A stretch of DNA of 64,000 nucleotides from CAWBLP01 sp963789495. GTDB taxonomy: Bacteria > Pseudomonadota > Alphaproteobacteria > Acetobacterales > Acetobacteraceae. Below the pieces are notes generated by a model that did no database searches, was not told where the DNA came from, and saw only the letters and a list, made by a program, of their open reading frames with translations. The stretch is taken from the NCBI GenBank assembly GCA_963789495.1, contig CAWBLP010000010.1, forward strand, positions 186,001 to 250,000, given 5' to 3'. This document shows, in pieces, positions 37,301 to 44,952 of this stretch. Each line of letters begins with the position of its first letter. Within the stretch, counting starts at the first letter, position 1. A program made the translations under genes and the position numbers.

Positions 37301-37793
37301 CTGCTGGCGGTGAAGGACGAGTACGAGGTGGCGCGGCTTTATACCGACACCGATTTCCTGAAGCGCCTGAAGGCGGGATTCGAAGGCGAGGTGAAGCTGG
37401 GATTTAACCTGGCGCCTCCGCTGATCGCCCGTCGCAGCAAACTGACCGGTTTGCCGGAGAAGCAGAGTTATGGCCCGTGGATTCTATCAGCGTTCCGCGT
37501 GCTGACGCGGCTGCGCCGGGTGCGCGGCACGGTGTTCGACGTGTTCGGCCATACCGAGGAGCGGCGGCTGGAACGCCGCCTGCCGGACGAGTACCCGGGC
37601 GCTGCTGGAACCGGTCCTGACCGGGCTGACCGCGGCGAACCATGCCGACGCGGTGGCGGTGGCCGCGAGCTTCGATCAAGTTCGCGGCTATGGTCATGTG
37701 AAGCTGCGCAATGTGGAGCTGGCGCGAAAGGAGGCCGCGGAGAAACTGGCGGCGTTCAACCGCCCCCGCGTCACCATGGCCGCCGCGGAGTAG
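34346..37793 (+). CDS. indolepyruvate ferredoxin oxidoreductase (fused alpha-beta), 3' frameshift
   Basis: A giant oxidoreductase of about 1,150 residues that decarboxylates aryl- or branched 2-oxo acids to acyl-CoA with ferredoxin as acceptor. Visible parts: an N-terminal pyrimidine domain (GFISGYRGSPLGNYDAALWD, KGPGVSRAGDALKHGNFAG), a TPP domain near residues 440-560 (FCSGCPHNTSTR, GGIGCHTMA), a 4Fe-4S segment near residue 631 (CEGCGDCSTQSNC) and a C-terminal gamma-type domain near residue 717 (ITGIGGTGVVTVGAVLAMAA). At about 37592 the frame is lost after RRLPDEY; the proper end (RALLEPVLTGLTAANHADAV, VRGYGHVKLRNVELARKEAA) continues in another frame to TAG 37791-37793. ATG 34346 was chosen by the start of homology; the ribosome site is weak. 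Confidence 0.88.
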
Positions 37794-37885
37794 GCCGCTG
37801 GGCAAGCCGTGTCTCGCCGACTTGCGTGTCTCGCCGTGCGGCGTACGGCATCCGAGTTGCCTCCCGTCATGGCCGGGGCTGAGCC

Positions 37886-38116
37886 GGTGCGCCGCACCGA
37901 TACATCCAGCAAGGTCTCGGGGCCCTTGCCGTAGGGGACCTGTTCGGCAACTGCCACCAGTTGCTTCGCCTGCGCAGGCAGCACCGGCAGGGCAATCCGG
38001 CCAACCCCGTTCACCTCGATCGACGGCGACAAGATCTCGGCAACGCCCGCGGTGGCGAAGTCGCCCGGCCGCGACACGTCCTCAAGTGCCGCGGCCAGTT
38101 CAGTGGCGATGTCCAC
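37886..38116 (-). pseudogene. N-terminal fragment of a 2OG-Fe(II) oxygenase-like protein
   Basis: From ATG 38116, 77 codons match the start of a larger family of 2-oxoglutarate/Fe(II) oxygenase-like proteins: GVAEILSPSIEVNGVGRIAL, PVLPAQAKQLVAVAEQVPYG and KGPETLLDVSVRRT. Homologues carry on for several hundred residues after the VRRT point. Here the sequence breaks off at about 37886 and what follows is only the antisense of the oxidoreductase gene's 3' end. This is a 3'-deleted remnant. It sits 14 bases downstream of the epimerase gene, of which it was probably the operon partner. The family call comes from pattern recognition and is moderate. Confidence 0.6.
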
Positions 38117-38129
38117 GTGATGCTCCGCC

Positions 38130-39071
38130 TCAGCCCGCCACCGGCTGCAGACCCTCCTGCGCGCGGACCTCGTTGATGATCTGCAGCACCCGCTCGCGGA
38201 ACGGGCGGTATTGCACGCCGAATTCCTGCACCAGGCGGGTGTTGTCGATCAGGTAATTGCCGGAGATCTCCTTCCCGCCGGTCGCGTGCTTGAAGCTGAT
38301 CTGCGCATCGGGCAGGAAACCGCGCACCATGTCGGCCAGGGCACCCATGCTGATGGTCTGACCGCCGGAGTTGTAGATACGATGGGCCGGTTTGTCGGCC
38401 AGCAGCACGCGCACGAACACCTCGGCGATATCGTCCACATGGATCGGAATGCGCATCGCGTCCTGATACGGGAAGGAGATCGGGTTGCCCCGAGCGGGTT
38501 GGGTGATGCAGTTGACGTGGTCCACCGAGCCACGAAGCTTGTCTGGACCGGTGACGTTGGCGGGGCGGACGCCGGTGATCGTCATGCCGTATTTCTCGGC
38601 GTAATCCTGCGCCTGCCATTCGTTGAAGATCTTGTGCATCGCGTATTGCACGTTGCCGTAACGGAAATCGTCCTCGGTCGCAGCGCGATCGCCGAAATGC
38701 TTCTGTTGTCCGCTGACCGCCAGCGAGCTGGCATAGACCACGTGCTGCACGCCGAGCAGGCGGGCGGCTTCAAAGCAGTTGTCCATACCTACGACGTTGA
38801 GGCGCATGGCGACATGCGGCGCAAGATCGCTGCCGATGTGATACGACAAATTCATCACGCGGGTTGGTTTCGCCGCGGCCATATTGGCCATCACGTCGTC
38901 AAATGACGTGACGTCGCCACGCACGAAGCCCACCTTGTCGCCGAACTGCGCAAACGCTGCGGCCGGCCCGGGATTTATATCCATGCAGACCACGCGCTCC
39001 CCGCGCGCGACCAGCAGGGGGATGACGCGAATGCCGATGAAGCCGGCACCGCCGATGATGAAGCACGTCAT
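38130..39071 (-). CDS. NAD-dependent epimerase/dehydratase (extended SDR)
   Basis: A 313-residue Rossmann-fold enzyme. The cofactor motif GGAGFIG is at the N-terminus (CFIIGGAGFIGIRVIPLL), MDINPG ends the second strand, and YASSLAVSG with YAMHK gives the Ser and YxxxK of the active site. VRPANVTGPDKLRG and MRIPIHVDDIAEVFVRVLL are typical later motifs. Substrates in this family are nucleotide sugars or small hydroxy/keto compounds; the neighbours (EthD-like protein, oxygenase remnant, LLM flavoprotein) suggest small-molecule catabolism. The ATG is preceded by GGAGGGAAGATCGAC. Confidence 0.9.
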   Translation of the reverse strand: MTCFIIGGAGFIGIRVIPLLVARGERVVCMDINPGPAAAFAQFGDKVGFVRGDVTSFDDVMANMAAAKPTRVMNLSYHIGSDLAPHVAMRLNVVGMDNCFEAARLLGVQHVVYASSLAVSGQQKHFGDRAATEDDFRYGNVQYAMHKIFNEWQAQDYAEKYGMTITGVRPANVTGPDKLRGSVDHVNCITQPARGNPISFPYQDAMRIPIHVDDIAEVFVRVLLADKPAHRIYNSGGQTISMGALADMVRGFLPDAQISFKHATGGKEISGNYLIDNTRLVQEFGVQYRPFRERVLQIINEVRAQEGLQPVAG

Positions 39072-39089
39072 GTCGATCTTCCCTCCTTA

Positions 39090-39728
39090 CTACGCGGCGC
39101 GCTGATAGCGCCGGCAGCGCATCACCAGCAGGTCACGAAAATACGGCCGCATCTTGCGGGTCCATTCGGTATCCGCGGCGCGCTGCCAGGCGTCGGAGCG
39201 CGACACCTCCGGTCCGGTGAGATGATACAGCGCCAGATATTGCCGCTCCGGCGCTGCCTCCGGCGAACGATAGCGGCGTGCACACAGCACGCCGGGCACC
39301 GCGGCAAGCTGCGGCAGATGTTCACCGTTGTACCAGTCGTTGAATTCCGCCTCGGCCGTCGGATCGATGTTCATGGTCGCCACCAGCAATCCGCCCGCGC
39401 CGGACGGTGCCACGGCGTCACCGGGGACCATCTGTTCGCCCTCGAAGCGCAGAATGCGATGTGCGATGGCGGTCACGCGCTTGGTCCAGACTGTGCCGTT
39501 GTCGCCGCCGACAGCGTTGTACGCCGGGCTGTGGAGCACGCCCGGACTGTCTAGATCGTAGGTGGCGACGGCGAGTTTCGGATTTTCGTCGCCAATCCAA
39601 CGCTCCGCATTGATGAAGCCGGGTACGCGCATCCGTTCCGGAATGTGCTCCAGATCGTACCAGTCGTGAAACTCATCCTCATGTGCGGGGGTGAAGTCGA
39701 AGGACGCAAATAACAGGCCCTTGGCCAT
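39090..39728 (-). CDS. EthD/dimeric ferredoxin-like two-repeat protein
   Basis: A 212-residue protein made of two related halves. Half one has FTPAHEDEFHDWYDLEHIPE, then RVPGFINAERW. Half two has IDPTAEAEFNDWYNGEHLPQ, then AVPGVLCARRY. This ExEFxxWYxxEHxPxxxxVPG pattern is that of dimeric alpha-beta barrel proteins related to EthD and to small monooxygenase accessory proteins. A single chain with two repeats would fold as an internal dimer. ATG 39728 is preferred over 39755 because GGGAGGGAA lies upstream at good spacing. It lies 18 bases before the epimerase gene. The function is unknown. Confidence 0.75.
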   Translation of the reverse strand: MAKGLLFASFDFTPAHEDEFHDWYDLEHIPERMRVPGFINAERWIGDENPKLAVATYDLDSPGVLHSPAYNAVGGDNGTVWTKRVTAIAHRILRFEGEQMVPGDAVAPSGAGGLLVATMNIDPTAEAEFNDWYNGEHLPQLAAVPGVLCARRYRSPEAAPERQYLALYHLTGPEVSRSDAWQRAADTEWTRKMRPYFRDLLVMRCRRYQRAA

Positions 39729-39900
39729 GGCGGGTTCCCTCCCATCGGATTGCACCTATCCTGGCACGCGGTCCGCGGGTCCGACCAGCCCATGCCCCGC
39801 CATCCGCGTGTACAAGCGGAGTTCAGAACGGACAGGCTCGCGCCGACGGCGACGCGTGCATAGATGTAACGGACGCTGTCCTCATCGAACGGTCTCGTTG

Positions 39901-40530
39901 GTGTCACTGTTTTCTGAACACACTCTGGTGCATCTGGTCGAGACCTACGGGCCCGGTCTAATCGGTCTCGTCACCGGCCTGGAGGCGATGGGCCTTCCCT
40001 TGCCGGCGGAAAGCCTGCTGATCGCGACGGCGGCCTATGCGGGCACGACCGGCAAGATCGGCATCGCCTGGATCGTGCTGGCCGCCGCAACAGGCGCAAT
40101 CCTGGGCGACAACCTCGGCTACGTCATCGGCCGCACACTGGGTTGGCGCGCGCTGCGACGATGGGGCTGCCATATCGGACTGACCGAGGACCGGCTGACT
40201 CTGGGCGCCTATCTGTTCCGCCATCATGGCGGCAAGGTGGTGTTCTTCGGCCGGTTCGTTGCGCTGTTGCGTACCCTGTCGGCCCTGCTGGCCGGCGCCA
40301 ATCGGATGGACTGGTGGCGCTTCCTGCCGAGCAACGCGGCGGGAGGCGTTATTTGGGCGTGCGGGTATGGGTTTGCGGCGTACTGGCTGGGGGACGCGAT
40401 CAAGCGAATCGCCGCACCCGCAGCGTTGGTGCTCGGGGGCATTGCGCTGGTCGTGATCGTTGCCGCGTTCGTGCTGATCCGCCGCCACGAACACACACTG
40501 ATCGAACGGGCGAAACGGGAGATGGGATGA
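39901..40530 (+). CDS. DedA-family membrane protein
   Basis: A 209-residue DedA/VTT-domain protein, a family that includes lipid translocases for undecaprenyl phosphate and phosphatidylethanolamine. Marks: LEAMGLPLPAESLLIATAAY (re-entrant helix with the acidic residue), AATGAILGDNLGYVIGRTLG, and FFGRFVALLRTLSALLAGA in the place of the family's RF(I/V)PxxRTxxxxxAG signature; the usual proline is replaced here. It starts at GTG 39901, the only start that gives a normal length. It is monocistronic and followed by a hairpin-repeat block. A second DedA gene lies at 43222. Confidence 0.9.
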   Translation: MSLFSEHTLVHLVETYGPGLIGLVTGLEAMGLPLPAESLLIATAAYAGTTGKIGIAWIVLAAATGAILGDNLGYVIGRTLGWRALRRWGCHIGLTEDRLTLGAYLFRHHGGKVVFFGRFVALLRTLSALLAGANRMDWWRFLPSNAAGGVIWACGYGFAAYWLGDAIKRIAAPAALVLGGIALVVIVAAFVLIRRHEHTLIERAKREMG

Positions 40531-40564
40531 CACTGCGCAGCGCTTCCACGCTGGTGGCGGGACG

Positions 40565-40845
40565 CAGTCACCGTCGGGGCTTTGCCCCGAACCCCACCAG
40601 GTGGCTTCGCCCCCTGGACCCCCAGCAAAGGCACAGCCTTTGCAATCACATACTGTTTGCGGTGGGGAGGGGGCGCGACCGTCCCGGACCACGCGGCCAT
40701 CACGGAACGCCCCCTCCCCACCGCAAACAAGATACGGTTCCAAGGGCCGGGCCCTTGGCGGGGATGCAAGGGGCAGCGCCCCTTGCTGGGGGATCGGGGG
40801 CAAACGCCCCCGACACTTGCTTGCCTCCCACCGCAACCGCGGCTG
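40565..40845. repeat. GC-rich extragenic block of consecutive hairpins
   Basis: A run of short inverted repeats fills the gap between two convergent genes. CGGGGC-TTT-GCCCCG is near 40576-40590, AAAGGC-ACA-GCCTTT near 40628-40642, a perfect 22-bp pair is at 40654-40675 and 40708-40729 with a 32-base loop, AAGGGGC-AGC-GCCCCTT is near 40769-40785 and GGGGGC-AAAC-GCCCCC near 40797-40812. A shorter relative is at about 30064-30200. No frame through it looks like a gene. It behaves like a compound palindromic extragenic repeat; part may act as a bidirectional terminator. Confidence 0.75.
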
Positions 40846-40858
40846 AGTGGGACGCCGC

Positions 40859-42100
40859 CTACTCCGCGGCGGCGCGCTGCTGCGGGAGGTCGGTGGAATA
40901 GCGCAGATGCACCGGCGCATTCGCCTCCCACGGATCCTTCAACCCCAGTTTCGCGCCATGCTCGCGTACCGCGGGCATTACCTCGCGGCACAGCAGTTCG
41001 ATGCAGCGGCGGCGATCTTCCTTCGGCACCGACCCGTCATTCGCCCAGATGCCCATGATGCCCGGCCGGGTGTGCTCGATCAGCGTCTTCAGCCGCGCGA
41101 TCACCGTCTCCGGCGTGCCGGCAATGATCATCGTGCTGGCGATCTGATCCTCGAAGGTCGGGTTGCCGCGTGGATTCTTGGCGCGCCCGACAGCGAACTC
41201 CACAAAGTTGCGACGCCCGGAAGGCGAGAAATAGCCCGACGGATTGGCCCAGACCGGGTGCGCCAGGCCGGTGAACTCGCCCTGCATCCACATGAACTGC
41301 CGCGCATTCTGCAGCGCTTTCTCTTCGGTGTCCTGCACATGCACGCGGATCAGGTAGCCGAAATTCTCCGGCCCTGCGGTGTAGCCGACCTCGGACGCAG
41401 CTTTTGAATACGTGTCCCAGATGACCTTGGTCGCATCGATCGAGGTGTTCAGCGCGATGTACGGGTAGCGCTGCTGCGCGGTCCAGATCACGGTTTCCTT
41501 CGACAGCACACCAGGAATCCACACCCGCGGATACGGTTTCTGCATCGGGATCGCCCAGGGGTTCACCACGCGCTGCTGGTAATGCGTGCCTTCCCAGCGG
41601 AACGGGCCGGGCTGCGTCCAGGTCTTCTGGATCAGATCATGCGCCTCGACGAAGCGTTCGCGGTTGTACGCAGGGTTCACGCCATTTGCCAGCTGCTCCT
41701 GCCCGCCACCGCGCACGAAGCCGGAGACGACACGGCCTTTCGAGACCATGTCGATCATTGCCAGTTCCTCGGCGAGCTGCACCGGATTTTCCGTCAGCGG
41801 CAGTGGATTGCCGAGGAAGACGATCTTCACCTTCTTGGTCACGGCGGCGAGGATCGCGCCGAACATGTTGGTGCGGGCCTGCATGCAGAACGGCGCGTTG
41901 TGATGCTCGTTCAGCATGATGCCGTCGGCGCCGCATTCTTCGGCGAGGATGTATTCCTCCAGATACTCGTTGTACAGCCGGCTGCCTTCGACCGGATTGA
42001 AGTTGCTGTTGGAGAAAGTCAGCGCGGTGGCGCCGTAATCCAGCCCTGCCTTCGCGTCATAGGCTGCCATCGGCTGCTCGGTGAAATACATCAGATGCAT
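40859..42100 (-). CDS. LLM-class flavin-dependent oxidoreductase
   Basis: A 413-residue bacterial-luciferase-like monooxygenase using FMNH2 or F420-type cofactor. The N-terminus (MHLMYFTEQPMAAYDAKAGL), CGADGIMLNEHHNAPFCMQA (with the usual EHH), GNPLPLTENPVQLAEELAMI and DMVSKGRVVSGFVRGGGQEQ are the family signatures. The C-terminal half has TMIIAGTPETVIARLKTLIE. ATG 42100 has GGGAGCGAATC upstream; the long open frame beyond it overlaps the hydrolase gene. The pair LLM flavoprotein plus hydrolase is common in xenobiotic and alkanesulfonate-like breakdown clusters. Confidence 0.93.
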   Translation of the reverse strand: MHLMYFTEQPMAAYDAKAGLDYGATALTFSNSNFNPVEGSRLYNEYLEEYILAEECGADGIMLNEHHNAPFCMQARTNMFGAILAAVTKKVKIVFLGNPLPLTENPVQLAEELAMIDMVSKGRVVSGFVRGGGQEQLANGVNPAYNRERFVEAHDLIQKTWTQPGPFRWEGTHYQQRVVNPWAIPMQKPYPRVWIPGVLSKETVIWTAQQRYPYIALNTSIDATKVIWDTYSKAASEVGYTAGPENFGYLIRVHVQDTEEKALQNARQFMWMQGEFTGLAHPVWANPSGYFSPSGRRNFVEFAVGRAKNPRGNPTFEDQIASTMIIAGTPETVIARLKTLIEHTRPGIMGIWANDGSVPKEDRRRCIELLCREVMPAVREHGAKLGLKDPWEANAPVHLRYSTDLPQQRAAAE

Positions 42101-42131
42101 GATTCGCTCCCTTGGACCGGGGTGATCGCGT

Positions 42132-42911
42132 TCAGTTGGCGTTGATGAAGCTGGTGACGAGCTTCGCCAGTTCGTCCGGCTTTTCCATCTCGACGTAGTG
42201 GCCGCAGGCAGCCATCGTCTCCAGCTTCGCGTCGCGCAGGCCGTGCTGCCAGAGCGGTGCGACACTCTGCGGCACGTGCTGGTCGTCGTCGCCCCACACC
42301 ACCAGTGCCGGCGCGCGGATGCCGCCGATCAGATGCGGCAAGGTCTGGCTGTACATGTAGGGTTTCCAGGCGGTGCGGAACGACATCTCGCGGCAGATAT
42401 CCCACTGCTCCAACTGGTCGGTGGTGATATCGCCGTAGACGCGGGTGAATGCCGACTGGTCGTGGAAGCCGGCGCGCGGATAGTCGATATACGAGACGAT
42501 CGCCTGATCCGCGATGAAACCCTCCGGCGGCTTGATTCCCATCGGCGCGACCAGCACCAGCCTGCGATAGGCGGCTGGAGCCTGGCTCGCCATTTCCGCC
42601 GCCACCCAGCCGCCGAAACCAAGGCCGACCAGCGCCACGTCGCTCACGCCAAGCTCCGCCAGCAGCCAGGCATGCATCGCGGCGATGTCGCGCGGATGCC
42701 GCAGCCATTGCGGCCGTTCCGATTTACCCCAGCCGGGATGATGCGGCACCAGCACGTCGAAACTGGCGGCCAGCGTGTCGTAGAACGGCAGGCGGTCCGG
42801 TGTGCCGATGTCATGATGCAGGATCAGCAGCGGACGGCCGCTGCCGGCACGCGAAAGATGCATTTTCGTGCCCGCGATCTCGTGCGTCGAATCGGTCCAG
42901 GCCACACTCAT
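42132..42911 (-). CDS. alpha/beta-hydrolase-fold protein with Ser-to-Gly nucleophile position
   Basis: A 259-residue protein. LLILHHDIGTPDRLPFYDTL and VLVPHHPGWGKSE match the N-terminal hydrolase core. The nucleophile elbow reads VALVGLGFGGWVAAEMAS, so the central serine of GxSxGG is glycine. The acid (VVWGDDDQHVPQS) and histidine (ACGHYVEMEKPDELA) positions are kept. So only the nucleophile is altered, unlike the hydrolase at 25670 where all three are lost. It may use water or cofactor-free chemistry or simply bind ligand. It is co-directional with the LLM gene, 31 bases upstream of it, and they probably act together. Confidence 0.85.
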   Translation of the reverse strand: MSVAWTDSTHEIAGTKMHLSRAGSGRPLLILHHDIGTPDRLPFYDTLAASFDVLVPHHPGWGKSERPQWLRHPRDIAAMHAWLLAELGVSDVALVGLGFGGWVAAEMASQAPAAYRRLVLVAPMGIKPPEGFIADQAIVSYIDYPRAGFHDQSAFTRVYGDITTDQLEQWDICREMSFRTAWKPYMYSQTLPHLIGGIRAPALVVWGDDDQHVPQSVAPLWQHGLRDAKLETMAACGHYVEMEKPDELAKLVTSFINAN

Positions 42912-43221
42912 TCCCTGCCCTCCATGGGTTCTGATTGACGGTGACGATACTCACCGGTAGCCGGATTTGTCGAATCGCGTGGTCGCCAAGGGCACCGACG
43001 AGTGAGCAACGTTTCGTCCCAAAGACCATCGATGGAACACGGACCATCCGCAGCGGCCAGATGCCGCATCGTGATGCGACCCGGTGCCGGTCTCACGCGC
43101 TATGGCCGAATTCGGCAATCCGCAAAGCCGATTTGTCACGGAACGGTGATGCGCTGGCAAGACAACTGATCGCTATGTCAGCGAAACCGGCGCCAGAAGA
43201 GGAGATTGCAGGCGACGCGCC
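42912..43221. other. intergenic region between divergent genes
   Basis: 310 bases between the leftward hydrolase gene and the rightward DedA gene. It should hold both promoters; none stood out. A short frame at 43175-43228 (17 codons, MSAKPAPEEEIAGDAPC) overlaps the DedA start and could be a leader, but nothing else supports it. Confidence 0.35.
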
Positions 43222-43803
43222 ATGTTGAGTAGTTCGATCGCCTCCCTCCTGGTGCTTGCCGGGCATCGTCCGCTGCTGCAAGCCGGTTCGATCGTGTTCG
43301 CAACCTTCGTGTTGGAGGATGCCGCTACGGTCATTGCCGCAATGCAGGCCGAAGCCGGCACGCTGTCCATCGCCTTGGCACTCGCTTCGCTGTACGTCGG
43401 CATCGTGCTCGGCGATCTGGGCCTGTACGGCCTGGGCCGGCTGTCGGCGCGTATGCCCTGGCTCGCGCGACGCCTGCCGCCCCACCGGCAGGAGGCGATG
43501 CGCGCCTGGTTCAGCGGCCGCGTATTCAAGCTGGTGCTGGTCAGCCGGTTCCTGCCCGGCCTGCGCCTGCCGACCTACACCACCTGCGGCTTCGTGGGTG
43601 CCGATTTCAGGCAATTCACCCTCGCCGTGGTGATCGCCACCACCTGCTGGACGAGCCTGCTGTTCGGTGTGTCGCTCAAGATGGGACAGGTTCTGATGGA
43701 GCATTTCGGCGCCTGGCGCTGGGCCGGCGCGGCCGGATTTGTCGTGTTCGTCATCGTTGCCGGTCGGCTCGCCGCCGCGGGATTGCAGAGCGCGCGGCGA
43801 TGA
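43222..43803 (+). CDS. DedA-family membrane protein, first gene of a lipid-carrier module
   Basis: A 193-residue DedA/VTT protein with about five or six helices. FVLEDAATVIAAMQAEAGTL holds the acidic re-entrant helix, LYVGIVLGDLGLYGLGRLSA follows, and VSRFLPGLRLPTYTTCGFVG carries the family RFxPGxR motif. DedA proteins include UptA-type flippases that return undecaprenyl phosphate across the membrane. Its stop overlaps the ATP-grasp start by four bases (ATGA) and UppP follows. That makes a lipid-carrier recycling role more likely here than for the DedA gene at 39901. Confidence 0.88.
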   Translation: MLSSSIASLLVLAGHRPLLQAGSIVFATFVLEDAATVIAAMQAEAGTLSIALALASLYVGIVLGDLGLYGLGRLSARMPWLARRLPPHRQEAMRAWFSGRVFKLVLVSRFLPGLRLPTYTTCGFVGADFRQFTLAVVIATTCWTSLLFGVSLKMGQVLMEHFGAWRWAGAAGFVVFVIVAGRLAAAGLQSARR

Positions 43804-44906
43804 AACTGGATACCGCCATCCGCTTCGGCCAGGCTCGCGCGGTTTCGCCTGCGCCGCCGGTCTCGTTCTTCGAATTCTGGCCCGGCTGGCTGTTCTACAC
43901 TCCGGTGGTGGTGCACTGGCTGGCGATGGGTCTGCGCCATGGCGATTTCACCCTGCCGACCGCCGCCAACCCCCATATCGAGATCGGCGGGCTGTGTGGT
44001 GAATCGAAACTCGCCATCCTGCGGCAGGTCAGCGGCGAACCCCGCGCCCTGCTCGCGCGCAGCACCGGCCTGGTGACACATGACTGGAACCCGCGCGCCG
44101 ATCTGGTCGCGGCGGAACAGGCCATGGCGGCAGCGACGCTGACCTGGCCGCTGGTCGCCAAGCCGGATGTCGGCTGCAACGGCGCTGGCGTGCGCCTGGT
44201 GGAGACCAGCGCGGATCTGCTGCGCTACCTGACCGAGTTTCCGCGCCGCGCCGGCGTCATGCTGCAGGAGTACTTGCCGCAGGAGGGCGAAGCTGGGCTG
44301 TTCTATATCCGCCACCCGGATGAGCCGCGCGGGCGAATCACCTCGGTCACTCTGAAATATGCACCCTATGTGACCGGCGACGGCCGCTCCACCCTGCGCC
44401 AGCTTATCCTGGACGATCCGCGGTCGGGCCAGGTGTCGCAGCTCTATCTGCCTCGCCTGGTGCGGCGATGGCACGAGGTCCCGGACCAGGGCGAGCGCGT
44501 GCGGCTGGTGTTCGTCGGCAATCACTGCAAGGGATCAGTGTTTCGCGACGGCACCAGCCTGGTCACCGAGGCAATGACCGATCGGATCGACCAACTCGCC
44601 CGGGCCTTACCGAGTTTTCATTTTGGCCGGATCGATGTGCGGTTCGATTCACTGGCCGCCCTGGCACGCGGCGATGGGTTTCGGGTGATCGAGATCAACG
44701 GCGCCGGCTCGGAGGCCACCCATGTCTGGGACCCCTCGACCCGCCTGCTTGATGCCTGGCGCGCGCAGTTCTTCCATTATGGCCAGGCGTTCCGCATTGG
44801 TGCCGCCAATCGGGCACGTGGCCACCGTTCGGCTGGCGTGGCCGCCCTGTGGCGCGCTTGGCGGACTCAAAAGCGCCTGATGGCCGACTATCCGGCGAAC
44901 GATTGA
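43800..44906 (+). CDS. ATP-grasp domain protein (D-Ala-D-Ala-ligase-like), substrate unknown
   Basis: A 368-residue protein. The ATP-grasp core is visible: WPLVAKPDVGCNGAGVRLVE (nucleotide-binding lysine and glycine loop), VMLQEYLPQEGEAGLFYIRH, and FHFGRIDVRFDSLAALARGD followed by FRVIEINGAGSEATH, which holds the magnesium-binding Asp and Glu-x-Asn. Enzymes of this fold join an acyl phosphate to an amine, as in D-Ala-D-Ala ligase, but the N-terminal 100 residues (FFEFWPGWLFYTPVVVHWLA) differ from Ddl. Translational coupling to DedA and proximity to uppP suggest it acts on a lipid-linked or cell-wall precursor. The substrate is not known. Confidence 0.8.
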   Translation: MKLDTAIRFGQARAVSPAPPVSFFEFWPGWLFYTPVVVHWLAMGLRHGDFTLPTAANPHIEIGGLCGESKLAILRQVSGEPRALLARSTGLVTHDWNPRADLVAAEQAMAAATLTWPLVAKPDVGCNGAGVRLVETSADLLRYLTEFPRRAGVMLQEYLPQEGEAGLFYIRHPDEPRGRITSVTLKYAPYVTGDGRSTLRQLILDDPRSGQVSQLYLPRLVRRWHEVPDQGERVRLVFVGNHCKGSVFRDGTSLVTEAMTDRIDQLARALPSFHFGRIDVRFDSLAALARGDGFRVIEINGAGSEATHVWDPSTRLLDAWRAQFFHYGQAFRIGAANRARGHRSAGVAALWRAWRTQKRLMADYPAND

Positions 44907-44952
44907 TCAAAAGGTTAGTTGCGGAATCCTCCGGATTCAGCGACGAACGGCC

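Noticed and set aside
40565..40845. Possible CRISPR array from the repeated hairpins
   Set aside because: The inverted repeats differ from each other, have no constant unit length and no spacers of regular size; no cas gene is near.
43175..43228. 17-codon leader peptide before the DedA gene
   Set aside because: The frame overlaps the DedA start, but without a conserved sequence or regulatory structure it is indistinguishable from chance.
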